NCBI RefSeq assembly: GCF_014639255.1
Contig: NZ_BMFV01000021.1
Location: 1-64,000 of the forward strand
DNA length: 64,000 bases
DNA from: Pullulanibacillus pueri
Lineage (GTDB): Bacteria; Bacillota; Bacilli; Bacillales; Sporolactobacillaceae
Direction of reading: 5' to 3'
Part shown: one piece after another, positions 27,111-36,193 of the stretch
Numbering within the stretch: the first letter of the stretch is position 1
Layout: each line of letters begins with the position of its first letter
The notes under the pieces: model-generated
What the model was told of the DNA's origin: nothing
The model's database searches: none
The model's input: only the letters and a program-made list of their open reading frames with translations
Translations under genes and position numbers: made by a program

Positions 27111-28115
27111 ATGATTAAAGTCTATCGAGGTAACTACGTTGAAAGCCAACATGAAGTGCATATCGCAGTCGTAAATACAGAAGGGCAATTATTATATCAA
27201 TATGGAAATCCAGAGCGTGCCACCTTTGCGCGTTCTTCGATGAAACCTTTTCAAGCAGTACCGTTAATTGAGACCGGTGCGGCAGCGTTTTTCAACTATG
27301 AGCCACAAGAGCTGGCGATAAGTTGTGCTTCTCATAGTGGTGAGGCCTACCATAGAGAGACCGTTCAAAATATTTTAAAGAAGATCAATCTTGATATTGA
27401 TGCCCTGCAATGTGGTATGCACCCACCTAAAAATCCTGAGGATTATAAGGCACTGATACGATCCGGGGGAGAGTTAACACCTTTATTTAGTAATTGTTCT
27501 GGAAAACATTCCGGGATGCTGGCGACTTCCGTGTTTATGAAAGAGGATCATCGTGTGTATCGAGAGATCGAAAGTGCAGAACAACAACGAATTCTTAAAG
27601 TGATTTCAGAGCTTTGCGAGACACCAATCGATCAAATTGGACTCAGTGTAGATGGATGTGGAGTTCCGGTGCATCGTTTACCACTAAATAAAACAGCTTA
27701 TGGCTATGCCCAATTGGCGGCAGGTCAGTCTGCGAACTCCCCTGAACATAGTCAGGCCCTGGAGACTTTACGTGATGCGATGATGAAGCATCCAGAAATG
27801 GTCGGTGGTTATCAACGGTTTGATACTGATTTAATGAGAATGTTTCCAAACAAGATTGTATCCAAAGCAGGGGCTGAAGGGGTTCAGTGCTTAGGTGTCG
27901 TCGATAGGGGAATTGGGATTGCAATAAAATGTGAAGATGGCAATCCTCGATCACTGAGTGCAGTGACGTTAAAAGTATTAGAGGATCTTGGGGTTACCGC
28001 TCCATCTGGGCAGGATGAAACCTATAAAAAGTATCGAGAGCCTGCGGTTAAGAACATGCGCGGTGATAGCATTGGGAAGATTGAAGTGGATTTGCAATTG
28101 GAAAAGTGTTTTTAA
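27111..28115 (+). CDS. L-asparaginase II family protein
   Basis: Enzyme of the bacterial asparaginase II family (the Rhizobium AnsA type, unrelated to E. coli AnsA/AnsB), 334 residues, predicted to release ammonia from L-asparagine. Characteristic segments are ATFARSSMKPFQAVPLIETG, ISCASHSGE, NCSGKHSGMLATS and the C-terminal KAGAEGVQCLGVV. Being last in a sigma-54-driven peptide-uptake operon suggests that asparagine or Asn-containing peptides are the physiological input. No signal peptide, so cytosolic. Confidence 0.88.
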   Translation: MIKVYRGNYVESQHEVHIAVVNTEGQLLYQYGNPERATFARSSMKPFQAVPLIETGAAAFFNYEPQELAISCASHSGEAYHRETVQNILKKINLDIDALQCGMHPPKNPEDYKALIRSGGELTPLFSNCSGKHSGMLATSVFMKEDHRVYREIESAEQQRILKVISELCETPIDQIGLSVDGCGVPVHRLPLNKTAYGYAQLAAGQSANSPEHSQALETLRDAMMKHPEMVGGYQRFDTDLMRMFPNKIVSKAGAEGVQCLGVVDRGIGIAIKCEDGNPRSLSAVTLKVLEDLGVTAPSGQDETYKKYREPAVKNMRGDSIGKIEVDLQLEKCF

Positions 28116-28165
28116 AATCCCAACTCCACTGCTTTATGTATAAAAAATTTTACAAGTCTAAACAA

Positions 28166-28191
28166 GGCCGGGCCACTTTGCCCGGTTTTCT
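28166..28191. terminator. Intrinsic terminator after the asparaginase gene
   Basis: CCGGGC (28168-28173) pairs with GCCCGG (28180-28185), followed by TTTTCTT on the + strand. The complementary side has AAAACC, so it may also end a transcript coming from the - strand. Confidence 0.75.
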
Positions 28192-28303
28192 TAAAAGATC
28201 AGAAAATGTCTAGCCAGAAGAACGAGCTTGCTTGGATCACAGATTATCCCCCTCATGTACCAGCTGCCACAAAATGTTGACGAGCGGGTGAATCTGAGCC
28301 GAT

Positions 28304-28342
28304 TCAACCCTTAGGCTCACTCTTCGATCGGTGCTGTCCCAT
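28304..28342 (-). CDS. Possible 12-residue peptide ORF with perfect SD
   Basis: On the - strand a TATAAT box (28375-28370) is followed by AAAGGAGG and, ten bases later, ATG and a 12-codon frame ending in TGA (MGQHRSKSEPKG). Downstream bases can fold (GAGCC/GGCTC with GTGA/TCAC outside). No convincing -35 box was found. It could be a leader peptide, a small RNA with a short ORF, or chance. The overlapping start-less open frame 28488-28237 is described under findings. Confidence 0.25.
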   Translation of the reverse strand: MGQHRSKSEPKG

Positions 28343-28504
28343 CCTCTTTGACCTCCTTTGTCTATTTCTATTATAAAGTGAGGGGAAGAAGCAGACGGCT
28401 GAAATGGCGTTTGTGCGTCATAGTCATTTGGAATAAGGAGAAAGAGAAGATCTCTATTGAGTGGACATGAGTAGTCTCTTGTCCATTCTTAGGGTTTTTT
28501 TAGT

Positions 28505-30019
28505 TTAGGCTTGATTAAGCTTCTCATTTACTAAATAAAAATCTTGCTTGATGGACTGATTAAATGGCTTAAACTTCAATATAATCTCAAGCATTTGTTT
28601 GGCCAAGATATAGTCTTCATGTTCAATGAATAAAGGGTAACTGCGCGTAAAGAGATAAATGATTTGTTCTTCAAGATATAGCTTAAAGTCAAGGAACCAA
28701 TCGAAATAGAAGTCAGGAAAAAGTTCTAAATCTTGATCTAATTTTTCTAGAATTTGTAAAATAGACCTATGGAGTAAAGGATAATCTGTAAGTGTTGAAG
28801 CTTTTTTTATTAATTCTTGTAATTGGAGTACATCGCATTCATAGTCTATATTCAACTGCAAATCTTTTTTATTCGTTGTAATGGCATTAGGAAAGCCTGC
28901 ATCAGCAAATATCTTGCGTAAATGGCTGAGAGCCACTCTTAACTGATTTTGCGCATTGGGAAGTGGTAAATGCGGCCAAAACACTTCAAATAATTGTTCT
29001 CTTAGGACCACCCGATTAATCGCTAAAAAAGCAAGGAGCTCCTTTGCACTTCGCCTGTTCCAGTGTCCACTCACTTTTTTTCCTTTATTGATCATCTCAA
29101 AATTATGAAGTAGGCGGATAACAATCTTCTGATCCAGAGAATGGCTGGCTTTGGACCGGCTTAATGAAAGTCTGTCGAAGTAATGGTCCAAAACATCCGA
29201 GTAGTGTGAATTCGGTTTCAAATCATCGTATTTTGTTTTGAGAAAGTGACGAAAAATCCGAGCGACGATCTCAGGTTGATCAATGTGTACCATATTGGAA
29301 GCATCAATAATGATGGCTGTGCGCCCGTTAGGCAAATAATGCGAATTCATTGTGACGAAGGTCGGGAGATAATTAGGATCACATTCTCCTCCTAAAACAA
29401 GTGTCGGTATGGGTATAGATCGAAGTTTTGACAATGATGAGGATCGCGCAATCAGTTCTATTAGTTGAAAATAAACCTTTTGTTCAACTTGATGATATGC
29501 CTCATAAAGCAATTGATGCTTCTCAGGCGTCATTTTATGTATGATTTGTGGGATCATAAAGTCGGCTAAAGCGGGGTAGTTTTCAGGTTTGGAGAATCTT
29601 TTGCGATAGGCGAGCATTTCCTCACTGATTTCATTTGGAAAAAACGATGTGATCCCAATTAAGGTTAATGATTCTGCTTTTTCTCCATACTCACCAAAAA
29701 GTTGAATGCCGAAATAAGCACCTAATCCATGACCGATAAAATGGTAATGGTCAATGTTAAGTTGCTTAAGAAGAGCGGTAAAATCCCCATATAGAATATC
29801 CCATGTTAAAGCGTGACAATCTCCTTTTGTCTCGCCATGTCCGCGAAAATCAAATAGGAGAAGATGGTAATCTTGAAATTCCTTAATAAGATACTTCCAA
29901 GTCTTCATGTTAAGGCCCAGACCGTGGGCAAGGATGATCGTTTCTGCATGAGGGTTCTTAGATTGTAGATAGTTATAATGGATGCTTACTGTTTCCTTAT
30001 TTAAATAACTCATACCCAT
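28505..30019 (-). CDS. Nucleophile-less alpha/beta-hydrolase fused to a SARP/BTAD-type DNA-binding region
   Basis: Regulator-like fusion of 504 residues. Residues about 25-262 are an alpha/beta-hydrolase fold with AHGLGLNMKTWK and FDFRGHGET. The nucleophile elbow reads GHGLG (96-100), so Gly98 replaces the catalytic Ser. The acid Asp214 (GECDPNY) and His245 (MVHIDQPE) remain. Residues about 300-395 resemble the winged helix of SARP/AfsR regulators (RSAKELLAFLAINR, FWPHLPLPNAQNQLRVALSHLRKIF). About 100 helical residues follow, like a BTAD. I infer a small-molecule-sensing transcription factor rather than an enzyme. ATG 30019 follows GGAGG. Confidence 0.85.
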   Translation of the reverse strand: MGMSYLNKETVSIHYNYLQSKNPHAETIILAHGLGLNMKTWKYLIKEFQDYHLLLFDFRGHGETKGDCHALTWDILYGDFTALLKQLNIDHYHFIGHGLGAYFGIQLFGEYGEKAESLTLIGITSFFPNEISEEMLAYRKRFSKPENYPALADFMIPQIIHKMTPEKHQLLYEAYHQVEQKVYFQLIELIARSSSLSKLRSIPIPTLVLGGECDPNYLPTFVTMNSHYLPNGRTAIIIDASNMVHIDQPEIVARIFRHFLKTKYDDLKPNSHYSDVLDHYFDRLSLSRSKASHSLDQKIVIRLLHNFEMINKGKKVSGHWNRRSAKELLAFLAINRVVLREQLFEVFWPHLPLPNAQNQLRVALSHLRKIFADAGFPNAITTNKKDLQLNIDYECDVLQLQELIKKASTLTDYPLLHRSILQILEKLDQDLELFPDFYFDWFLDFKLYLEEQIIYLFTRSYPLFIEHEDYILAKQMLEIILKFKPFNQSIKQDFYLVNEKLNQA

Positions 30020-30236
30020 AAGATCCTCCAAGCATTAAAAGTTAAAAAAAGACGAGAAAGGGACAGTGTTTTCTTAAATCAAAAGGGATCGAGATTCACA
30101 AGAACTTGATCTAAGCTCCTTTTAAGGAAAATAATGTATACCTATAGAATAATGGATGTCTTAGAAAGAAACAAGTAAAAGGCTAGTTCTCTAGCTATAA
30201 ATAAACGGGAATGGAAGGTCGCGAGGAAAAAGAAAG

Positions 30237-30296
30237 AGGTTAGACCGTGCTCGCGGATTGATTAGAATTCTTTACACGCGAGTGGGCCTAACCTCA
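30237..30296 (-). terminator. Terminator of the BASS transporter gene
   Basis: GAGGTTAG and CTAACCTC form the outer arms, with CTCGCG/CGCGAG inside. On the - strand the stem is followed by TTTCTTTTT. It separates the transporter from the regulator; the rest of 30020-30236 is AT-rich and probably holds the regulator's promoter, not clearly identified. Confidence 0.75.
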
Positions 30297-30323
30297 TTAA
30301 TTTGTTATTAACTCATCTCATGT

Positions 30324-31292
30324 TCATGAGGCTTTATTAGAGGGGCTTTCCTTGTTATCCCTATCATCAGAGACAAACTTACGATAAAGGGTCGCAATAA
30401 TAGGACCAGAGATATTATGCCAAACACTAAAAATGGCGCTAGGAACCGCAGCTAAGGGTGAAAAATGGGCTTGGGCAAGTGTAGCGCCTAATGCTGAATT
30501 CTGCATACCCACCTCAATAGAGACTGCTTTTTGTTTTGCCGGGCTCATGCGCATGAGTTTTGCTGCCAGAAATCCAATGATTAATCCTAATACGTTGTGA
30601 AGGACTACGGCTAGAAAGATCAGCCAGCCCGTTTTGGCAATTTGTTCACTGCTGCCACCGACAACTGCAGCGACAATAGCAATGATCGCGATAACAGAGA
30701 CTAAGGGTAACACTTTGACACCGGCTTCAACCTTTTGTCTGAGAATCAGGCGAACAACAATCCCTAAAACGATTGGAACAATCACAATTTCTAAAATAGA
30801 GATGAAAAGAGAACTAAAACTGACTGAGACCCACTTACTGGCTAATAGAAAAATGAGAAAGGGGGTTAAGATGGGTGCTAAAACGGTTGAAACAGAAGTA
30901 ATAGATACAGATAAGGCCGTGTCACCTTTTGATAAATAAGTCATAACATTGGAGGCTGTTCCTCCTGGACAAGAACCGACAAGAATAATTCCTACAGCAA
31001 CTTCTTTTGATACAGGTAATAAAGTAGCAAGTAAAAAGGCTAATAAGGGCATAATAATAAATTGAGCTAAAACACCGATAGCTACATCCTTAGGTCTTTT
31101 AAACACTTCTTTGAAGTCTTGTCCTCGAAGTGTTAGCCCCATCCCAAACATAATAATGCCTAATAAAAGCTGGACATAAGCACCAATCCAAGTAAATGCA
31201 CTTGGGAAGATAAAGCCAAGTACAGCAAATAGGATGACCCAAATTGCAAAGGTGCTGCCAAAAAAACGGCTAATTGATTCTAAGGTTTTCAT
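30324..31292 (-). CDS. Bile acid:sodium symporter (BASS) family transporter
   Basis: Sodium-coupled transporter of 322 residues with about ten hydrophobic spans. BASS hallmarks are visible: FGMGLTLRGQDFKEVFKRP, the GSCPGGTASNVMTYLSKGD crossover motif (about residues 107-125) and EVGMQNSALGATLAQAHF. Bacterial relatives (YocS type) carry pantoate, pyruvate or other organic acids; the substrate here is not known. GGAGG precedes the ATG. It is transcribed in the same direction as the pseudo-hydrolase regulator, which may control it or respond to its substrate. Confidence 0.92.
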   Translation of the reverse strand: MKTLESISRFFGSTFAIWVILFAVLGFIFPSAFTWIGAYVQLLLGIIMFGMGLTLRGQDFKEVFKRPKDVAIGVLAQFIIMPLLAFLLATLLPVSKEVAVGIILVGSCPGGTASNVMTYLSKGDTALSVSITSVSTVLAPILTPFLIFLLASKWVSVSFSSLFISILEIVIVPIVLGIVVRLILRQKVEAGVKVLPLVSVIAIIAIVAAVVGGSSEQIAKTGWLIFLAVVLHNVLGLIIGFLAAKLMRMSPAKQKAVSIEVGMQNSALGATLAQAHFSPLAAVPSAIFSVWHNISGPIIATLYRKFVSDDRDNKESPSNKAS

Positions 31293-31324
31293 TTTGTCCT
31301 CCTTTAATTGATTGATGTCTCTAA

Positions 31325-31352
31325 ATTATATAATAATTTCTAATTATTACAA
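31325..31352 (-). promoter_or_regulatory. Promoter of the BASS transporter gene
   Basis: On the - strand TTGTAA (31352-31347), 16-base spacer, TATAAT (31330-31325), about 35 bases before the start codon. A TATAAT also lies on the + strand near 31431 ahead of the oppD gene, but without a clear -35. The 31293-31595 gap contains no gene. Confidence 0.6.
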
Positions 31353-31595
31353 TGGTCCAATTTAATACAATTTTAATAAGAAAAATAAATAAAAAGTCGT
31401 CGCTTAATAGCTTATTCTTGGTCTTCGTAATATAATAGGTGGCGAGATGTTTAAAGAGGTTTTGGTAAGGTGAGAGACTCATAGGTTTTACGTCTCCATC
31501 GAGAGGTTTTGTTGTTAAAAAAACTTATTCTGCTTATTTTCCGCCTTTTTAAATGTAGGTTTAATTGATCAAAGTCATATAAGAGGAGTGGCGTT

Positions 31596-32636
31596 ATGAC
31601 GGGGACAATCCTCGAAGTAAGTCAGCTAAAAACCTCATTTTTCACTGAAAATGGTGAGGTCCCTGCCGTAAGTGATGTTACCTTTCGTTTGGAAAAGGGA
31701 GAAATATTAGGGGTTGTTGGCGAATCCGGTTGTGGTAAAAGTGTCACCTCGCTTTCGATTATGGGATTGGTTGAACAGCCAGGCAAAGTTGTCGGGGGAC
31801 ACATTGCATTTAAAGGTGAGGATCTAACTCAAGCCTCGGCAAAAAAGATGAGACAGATCAGAGGCAATGACATCGCAATGATCTATCAAGATCCAATGTC
31901 TGCGCTGAACCCTGTACATACGATTGGCGCGCAATTGATGGAATGTCTTGGGCTTCATCACAAGGCCACAAGGAAATCAGCGCGACGCCAAGCCATAGAG
32001 TGTCTTGAACGTGTAGGGCTGCCTCAGGCTGAACAATTGATGCATTACTATCCCCATCAGCTGTCAGGAGGGATGTGTCAGCGCGTGATGATTGCAATGG
32101 CCATGATTTGTGAGCCAGAGGTTCTCATCGCTGACGAACCAACAACGGCGTTGGATGTTACGATACAGGCGCAAATTCTTGAATTGATGAAGACGCTTAA
32201 TAGAGAGTTTAACACTTCGATCATCTTTATTACGCATGATTTAGGAGTTGTTGCTGAGATTTGTGATCGAGTCCTCGTCATGTACAATGGAAGGGTTGTT
32301 GAACAAGGGACGATCCACACGCTTTTTAAAGCCCCAAAGCATCCTTATACTAAAGGTTTAATTCAATCAGTCCCAGATGTCCGTGAAAAGAAGCAAAGGC
32401 TATATTCAATCCCAGGAATGGTGCCCAGCCCAGGGGAAATAAAAAAAGGGTGCCCTTTTGCCCCACGGTGTGAGCGGGCTTTGGCTCAATGCTATGAGAT
32501 TGAGCCTCCCTTTATCAAATATGAGAACGGGGATGCCGTGCGATGCCTTCTTTACGAAGCTGAAAAAAAGGAGGTGACGACTCATGGTAGAATCGGAGAC
32601 TTTACTAGAAGCCCGCAACCTAAGAAAGTATTTTGA
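31596..32636 (+). CDS. oppD: Peptide/solute ABC transporter ATPase, OppD/DppD family
   Basis: ATP-binding subunit of 346 residues. Walker A GESGCGKS, ABC signature LSGGMCQRVMIAMA, Walker B VLIADEPTTALD and the H-loop FITHDLG are all intact. The C-terminal oligopeptide-transporter extension carries the Cys cluster KKGCPFAPRCERALAQC (iron-sulphur-like in relatives). GAGGAG precedes the ATG. Its 3' end overlaps oppF by 53 bases. First gene of a complete five-gene D-F-A-B-C importer. Confidence 0.95.
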   Translation: MTGTILEVSQLKTSFFTENGEVPAVSDVTFRLEKGEILGVVGESGCGKSVTSLSIMGLVEQPGKVVGGHIAFKGEDLTQASAKKMRQIRGNDIAMIYQDPMSALNPVHTIGAQLMECLGLHHKATRKSARRQAIECLERVGLPQAEQLMHYYPHQLSGGMCQRVMIAMAMICEPEVLIADEPTTALDVTIQAQILELMKTLNREFNTSIIFITHDLGVVAEICDRVLVMYNGRVVEQGTIHTLFKAPKHPYTKGLIQSVPDVREKKQRLYSIPGMVPSPGEIKKGCPFAPRCERALAQCYEIEPPFIKYENGDAVRCLLYEAEKKEVTTHGRIGDFTRSPQPKKVF

Positions 32637-33570
32637 TGTCAAAGGGAGTGGGGGAAGAAAACACCCCAACCTATTAAAAGCTGTTGATGGCGTTAGTTTT
32701 TCTGTAAGCAAAGGGGAAACGCTAGGCATAGTGGGAGAGTCAGGCTGTGGTAAGTCAACAACTGGGAGAATGTTATTGAGGCTGATTGAACCGACAGCGG
32801 GACAGATTCTTTTCGAAGGGCGCGATCTCACGCAGCTCAGCCAAAGAGAGATGAGAAAGCAACGTCGACATATACAAATGGTCTTTCAAAATCCCTTGGC
32901 TTCGCTTAATCCCCGGCGGACTGTTGGTGAATTATTAGAACAACCTTTAAAAGTGCACCGGATGGGCAATGTCAGTGAAAGAAAGCAGCGGGTAATGGCA
33001 TTGCTTAAAACAGTCGGTTTAAATGAAACCGCTTATGGACGTTATCCTCATCAATTTAGTGGTGGGCAAAGACAGCGCATTGCCATTGCTCGGGCATTGG
33101 CGGTGACACCAAAGCTCATTGTAGCCGATGAACCGGTCTCAGCCCTCGATGTTTCCGTTCAAGCGCAGATACTAAATTTACTTAAGGATTTGCAAGAAGC
33201 TTATCAATTAACCTATCTCTTTATTTCTCATGACCTAGGAGTTGTTCGCCATATTAGCGACCGTGTCGCTGTCATGTATCTTGGGAGAATAGTAGAGATA
33301 GCCTCAACGGAGGACTTATATAATGATCCGAAGCACCCCTATACGCAGGCCTTGATTTCGACGGTCCCTATCCCAGACCCTGAGTACTCGGGTGAACGCG
33401 TGCTCTTACAAGGTGATATTCCGAGTGCATCAGAGCCGCCATCGGGTTGTCCTTTTCATACGCGTTGTCCTCTGGCGATGGAAGCGTGTAAAACTGTTGT
33501 CCCTCGATTGCAGGAGAGCGAAGCTGATCATTTTGTTTCTTGCCATCTTTATCATAAGGTGGAGGCTTGA
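32584..33570 (+). CDS. oppF: Peptide/solute ABC transporter ATPase, OppF/DppF family
   Basis: Second ATP-binding subunit, 328 residues, forming the heterodimer with OppD. Walker A GESGCGKST, signature FSGGQRQRIAIARAL, Walker B LIVADEPVSALD and LFISHDLG are intact, with a C-terminal CPFHTRCPLAMEAC cluster. An ideal AGGAGGTGA lies 8 bases before ATG 32584, inside the end of oppD. This ATPase pair could also energise the ATPase-less permeases at 25208-27077. Confidence 0.95.
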   Translation: MVESETLLEARNLRKYFDVKGSGGRKHPNLLKAVDGVSFSVSKGETLGIVGESGCGKSTTGRMLLRLIEPTAGQILFEGRDLTQLSQREMRKQRRHIQMVFQNPLASLNPRRTVGELLEQPLKVHRMGNVSERKQRVMALLKTVGLNETAYGRYPHQFSGGQRQRIAIARALAVTPKLIVADEPVSALDVSVQAQILNLLKDLQEAYQLTYLFISHDLGVVRHISDRVAVMYLGRIVEIASTEDLYNDPKHPYTQALISTVPIPDPEYSGERVLLQGDIPSASEPPSGCPFHTRCPLAMEACKTVVPRLQESEADHFVSCHLYHKVEA

Positions 33571-33628
33571 ATGTTTCTTTACTATGAATGGTTAAATAAA
33601 CTTAATTCGCTAAGGAGTGAACAAGACT

Positions 33629-35149
33629 ATGCGTAAGGTTTGGGTTATGAGTGTAACCTTCGCGATGCTTATTTTATTGATTAGTGGTTGTTCGAGTAAC
33701 GGTCAGACAAAAAAGCAAGGCGAAGCCAAAAAGGAAATCACTGTTCGGATGATGGCCGACCCCGATTATCTTGACCCCCATAAAGCAACGGCATCATTGA
33801 CTTTCCAAATGTTGTTAAACGTCTATGAAGGATTGATGAAACCGACACCAAATGGTGGGGTAGAGCCTGCTGTTGCTGAGTCTGACAAAATTTCAAAGGA
33901 TGGTCTGACGTATACTTTTAAACTGAGGAAAGGCATTAAGTTCCATGACGGCAATCCTGTCACAGTGGATGATGTCAAGTATTCCTTTGATCGTCTAACA
34001 GGTCAATCGGGAGGGGCACCTCTTTCTGATTTGAGTCAGATTATTAAATCTGTGAAAACCCCTGATCAAGAGACCATAGTCATTTCCTTGAAGAAAGCCT
34101 ATTCTCCTTTCTTATCGCAATTGACGGCCATGAATGCCGCTATTTTAGAAAAGAGTAATGATAGTAAGCAAAATACGCATCCAATAGGCACTGGGCCCTT
34201 TAAGTTTGTAGAATATAAACCACAAAATAAACTCGTTCTTGAAAAATTTGCTGATTATTGGGATGAGGATCTTCCTTATTTAAATAAAGTGACTTTTTCC
34301 TACCAGCCTGATGATGATGCCGCGTCCTTGAGTGTAAAGTCGGGAAATCTTGATCTTTCCGGTGTAACCGCAAATAAAGTGGATGAGGTCAAGACGAACA
34401 ATAATATCATTGAACAAAATAATAATGCTGTTTTTCTGATGGGCTTCAATAATGATAAAAAACCTTTCAACGATGAGCGTGTGCGCCAAGCGATAAGCTA
34501 TGTCGTGAACAAGGATGATGTGATTGACGCTGCTTTTTCCGGACACGGTTCAAAATTAGGTTCCAATATGAGTCCAGCTATGGGCAAATACTTCAATAAA
34601 GATTTGGTTGATTATTATCAACCTAATATTAAGAAAGCCAAGGCGTTATTAAAAGAAGCCGGTTATGGCAATGGCTTTTCGATGACGATCACAGTAAGTT
34701 CACATAATAAGGTGTATTCAGAGGCCGCTCAAGTGATTGCAGAGGAGTTAAAAGAAGTAGGCATTGATGCTAAAATTAATGTGATCGAGTGGGCGAAATG
34801 GCTTGATGATGTTTATAAAAAGAAAAACTATGAGGCAACGATTATTGATTTCACAGGGACGATTAGTCCATTTGAAATGTTGAGTCGTTATCAAACGAAT
34901 GATCCTTCTAACATGATGAATTTTAGTGATAGCCAATTTGATTCCCTTATGAAGCAAGCAATGAAAGAAAATGATGATGATCAGCGGGCGTCTCTCTATA
35001 AACAGGCACAAAAAGTCCTTACTGAAAAGGCACCGGCCGTCTTTATTTGTGATTATCAAACTGAGTGGGCATTAAATAAACAATTTACAGGATTCAAGCA
35101 ATACCCTATCTATTATTTAGACATGGCCCATATTAAGCCAGCTAACTAA
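33629..35149 (+). CDS. Peptide/solute-binding lipoprotein, SBP_bac_5 family
   Basis: Receptor lipoprotein of 506 residues. The signal peptide ends at LLISGCSS. Family motifs include ADPDYLDPHKATASLTFQML, SKDGLTYTFKLRKGIKFHDG and the late TIDFTG/ISPFEMLSRYQTNDP region. Its sequence is closer to dipeptide/glutathione-type receptors than to the 23486 protein, so the two importers probably have different ligands. ATG 33629 is chosen over GTG 33617, which is too close to AAGGAG. Confidence 0.92.
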   Translation: MRKVWVMSVTFAMLILLISGCSSNGQTKKQGEAKKEITVRMMADPDYLDPHKATASLTFQMLLNVYEGLMKPTPNGGVEPAVAESDKISKDGLTYTFKLRKGIKFHDGNPVTVDDVKYSFDRLTGQSGGAPLSDLSQIIKSVKTPDQETIVISLKKAYSPFLSQLTAMNAAILEKSNDSKQNTHPIGTGPFKFVEYKPQNKLVLEKFADYWDEDLPYLNKVTFSYQPDDDAASLSVKSGNLDLSGVTANKVDEVKTNNNIIEQNNNAVFLMGFNNDKKPFNDERVRQAISYVVNKDDVIDAAFSGHGSKLGSNMSPAMGKYFNKDLVDYYQPNIKKAKALLKEAGYGNGFSMTITVSSHNKVYSEAAQVIAEELKEVGIDAKINVIEWAKWLDDVYKKKNYEATIIDFTGTISPFEMLSRYQTNDPSNMMNFSDSQFDSLMKQAMKENDDDQRASLYKQAQKVLTEKAPAVFICDYQTEWALNKQFTGFKQYPIYYLDMAHIKPAN

Positions 35150-35239
35150 TGAAGCGGGGCGTATCACTTTCCTAAATAAATAAGCGGGCGCCAAATGGGG
35201 TCCGCTTCTATCTACTCATTGTGGGGAAAGGGGTGAACA

Positions 35240-36184
35240 GTGTTGGCTTATATCATTCGTCGTTTAGGGTTGCTTATTCTCACGCTTGTCTTTATCTCTA
35301 TCATCACGTTTCTCGTCTTTCAAATTCTTCCGGGTGATCCGGTACAAACGATGCTAGGTCCAGATGCAGATCCTATCCGGATCAAAACGCTTCGACACCA
35401 ATTAGGATTAGATCAACCTCTTTACATACAATACGGGCACCTTATTGAGGGCTTTATTAGAGGGGACTTGGGGCAATCCATTCGCTTTTCAATGCCAGTA
35501 CGTGATTTGATTTTCGATAGACTCCCGTTGACGCTATCGTTGGCCTTCATGTCCCTAATCATCGTTATTTTTGTATCTATTCCACTCGGCGTCATTGCAG
35601 CGAGAAGAGAAAATAGCTGGGGAGATCTGCTTCTCTCTATTTTTACACAGTTTGGGATGGCCATTCCGTCTTTCTTCATGGGCATGATTTTAATTTTACT
35701 CTTTGGTTCGGTTTTTAGTCTATTTTCACCTGGAAGTTATGTGCCATGGTCAGAAGATTTTTGGGGTGCTTTAGGGTCATTGCTATTACCAGCTTTGACA
35801 ATCGCGATCCCGCAAATTGCCGTGAGTTATCGTTATGTTCGAAATGGTGTGATTGAACAAGGGCAAATGGATTATGTACGTACAGCTCGGGGAAAAGGGG
35901 CCTCCGAATGGAAGACCCTCTCTCATCATATTTTAAGAAATTCCCTAATCCCGGTATTGACCATATTAGGGCTTATTTTGGCAGAAGTTGTAGCGGGGAC
36001 GATTGTTGTTGAACAAGTTTTCTCGCTTCCCGGCATTGGTCAATTGTTAATTACCTCGGTAAGCTATCGTGATTTCCCGGTGGTACAAGGGCTTGTGCTT
36101 TATATTGCGTTTGTCATTGTGGTCATCAATTTCTTAGTGGATATTTTATATTCCGTACTCGATCCACGGATTCGGTTGAAGTGA
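35240..36184 (+). CDS. ABC transporter permease, DppB/GsiC family
   Basis: Six-span permease of 314 residues starting at GTG 35240 after AAAGGGGTGA (TTG 35243 is an alternative). Opening AYIIRRLGLLILTLVFIS, conserved LPGDPVQTMLGPDAD and the EAA loop GQMDYVRTARGKGASEWKTL identify the family. Between the binding-protein gene and this one a small AAGCGG/CCGCTT hairpin (about 35182-35213) may lower expression of the permeases relative to the receptor. Confidence 0.93.
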   Translation: MLAYIIRRLGLLILTLVFISIITFLVFQILPGDPVQTMLGPDADPIRIKTLRHQLGLDQPLYIQYGHLIEGFIRGDLGQSIRFSMPVRDLIFDRLPLTLSLAFMSLIIVIFVSIPLGVIAARRENSWGDLLLSIFTQFGMAIPSFFMGMILILLFGSVFSLFSPGSYVPWSEDFWGALGSLLLPALTIAIPQIAVSYRYVRNGVIEQGQMDYVRTARGKGASEWKTLSHHILRNSLIPVLTILGLILAEVVAGTIVVEQVFSLPGIGQLLITSVSYRDFPVVQGLVLYIAFVIVVINFLVDILYSVLDPRIRLK

Positions 36185-36193
36185 GGGTGAACG

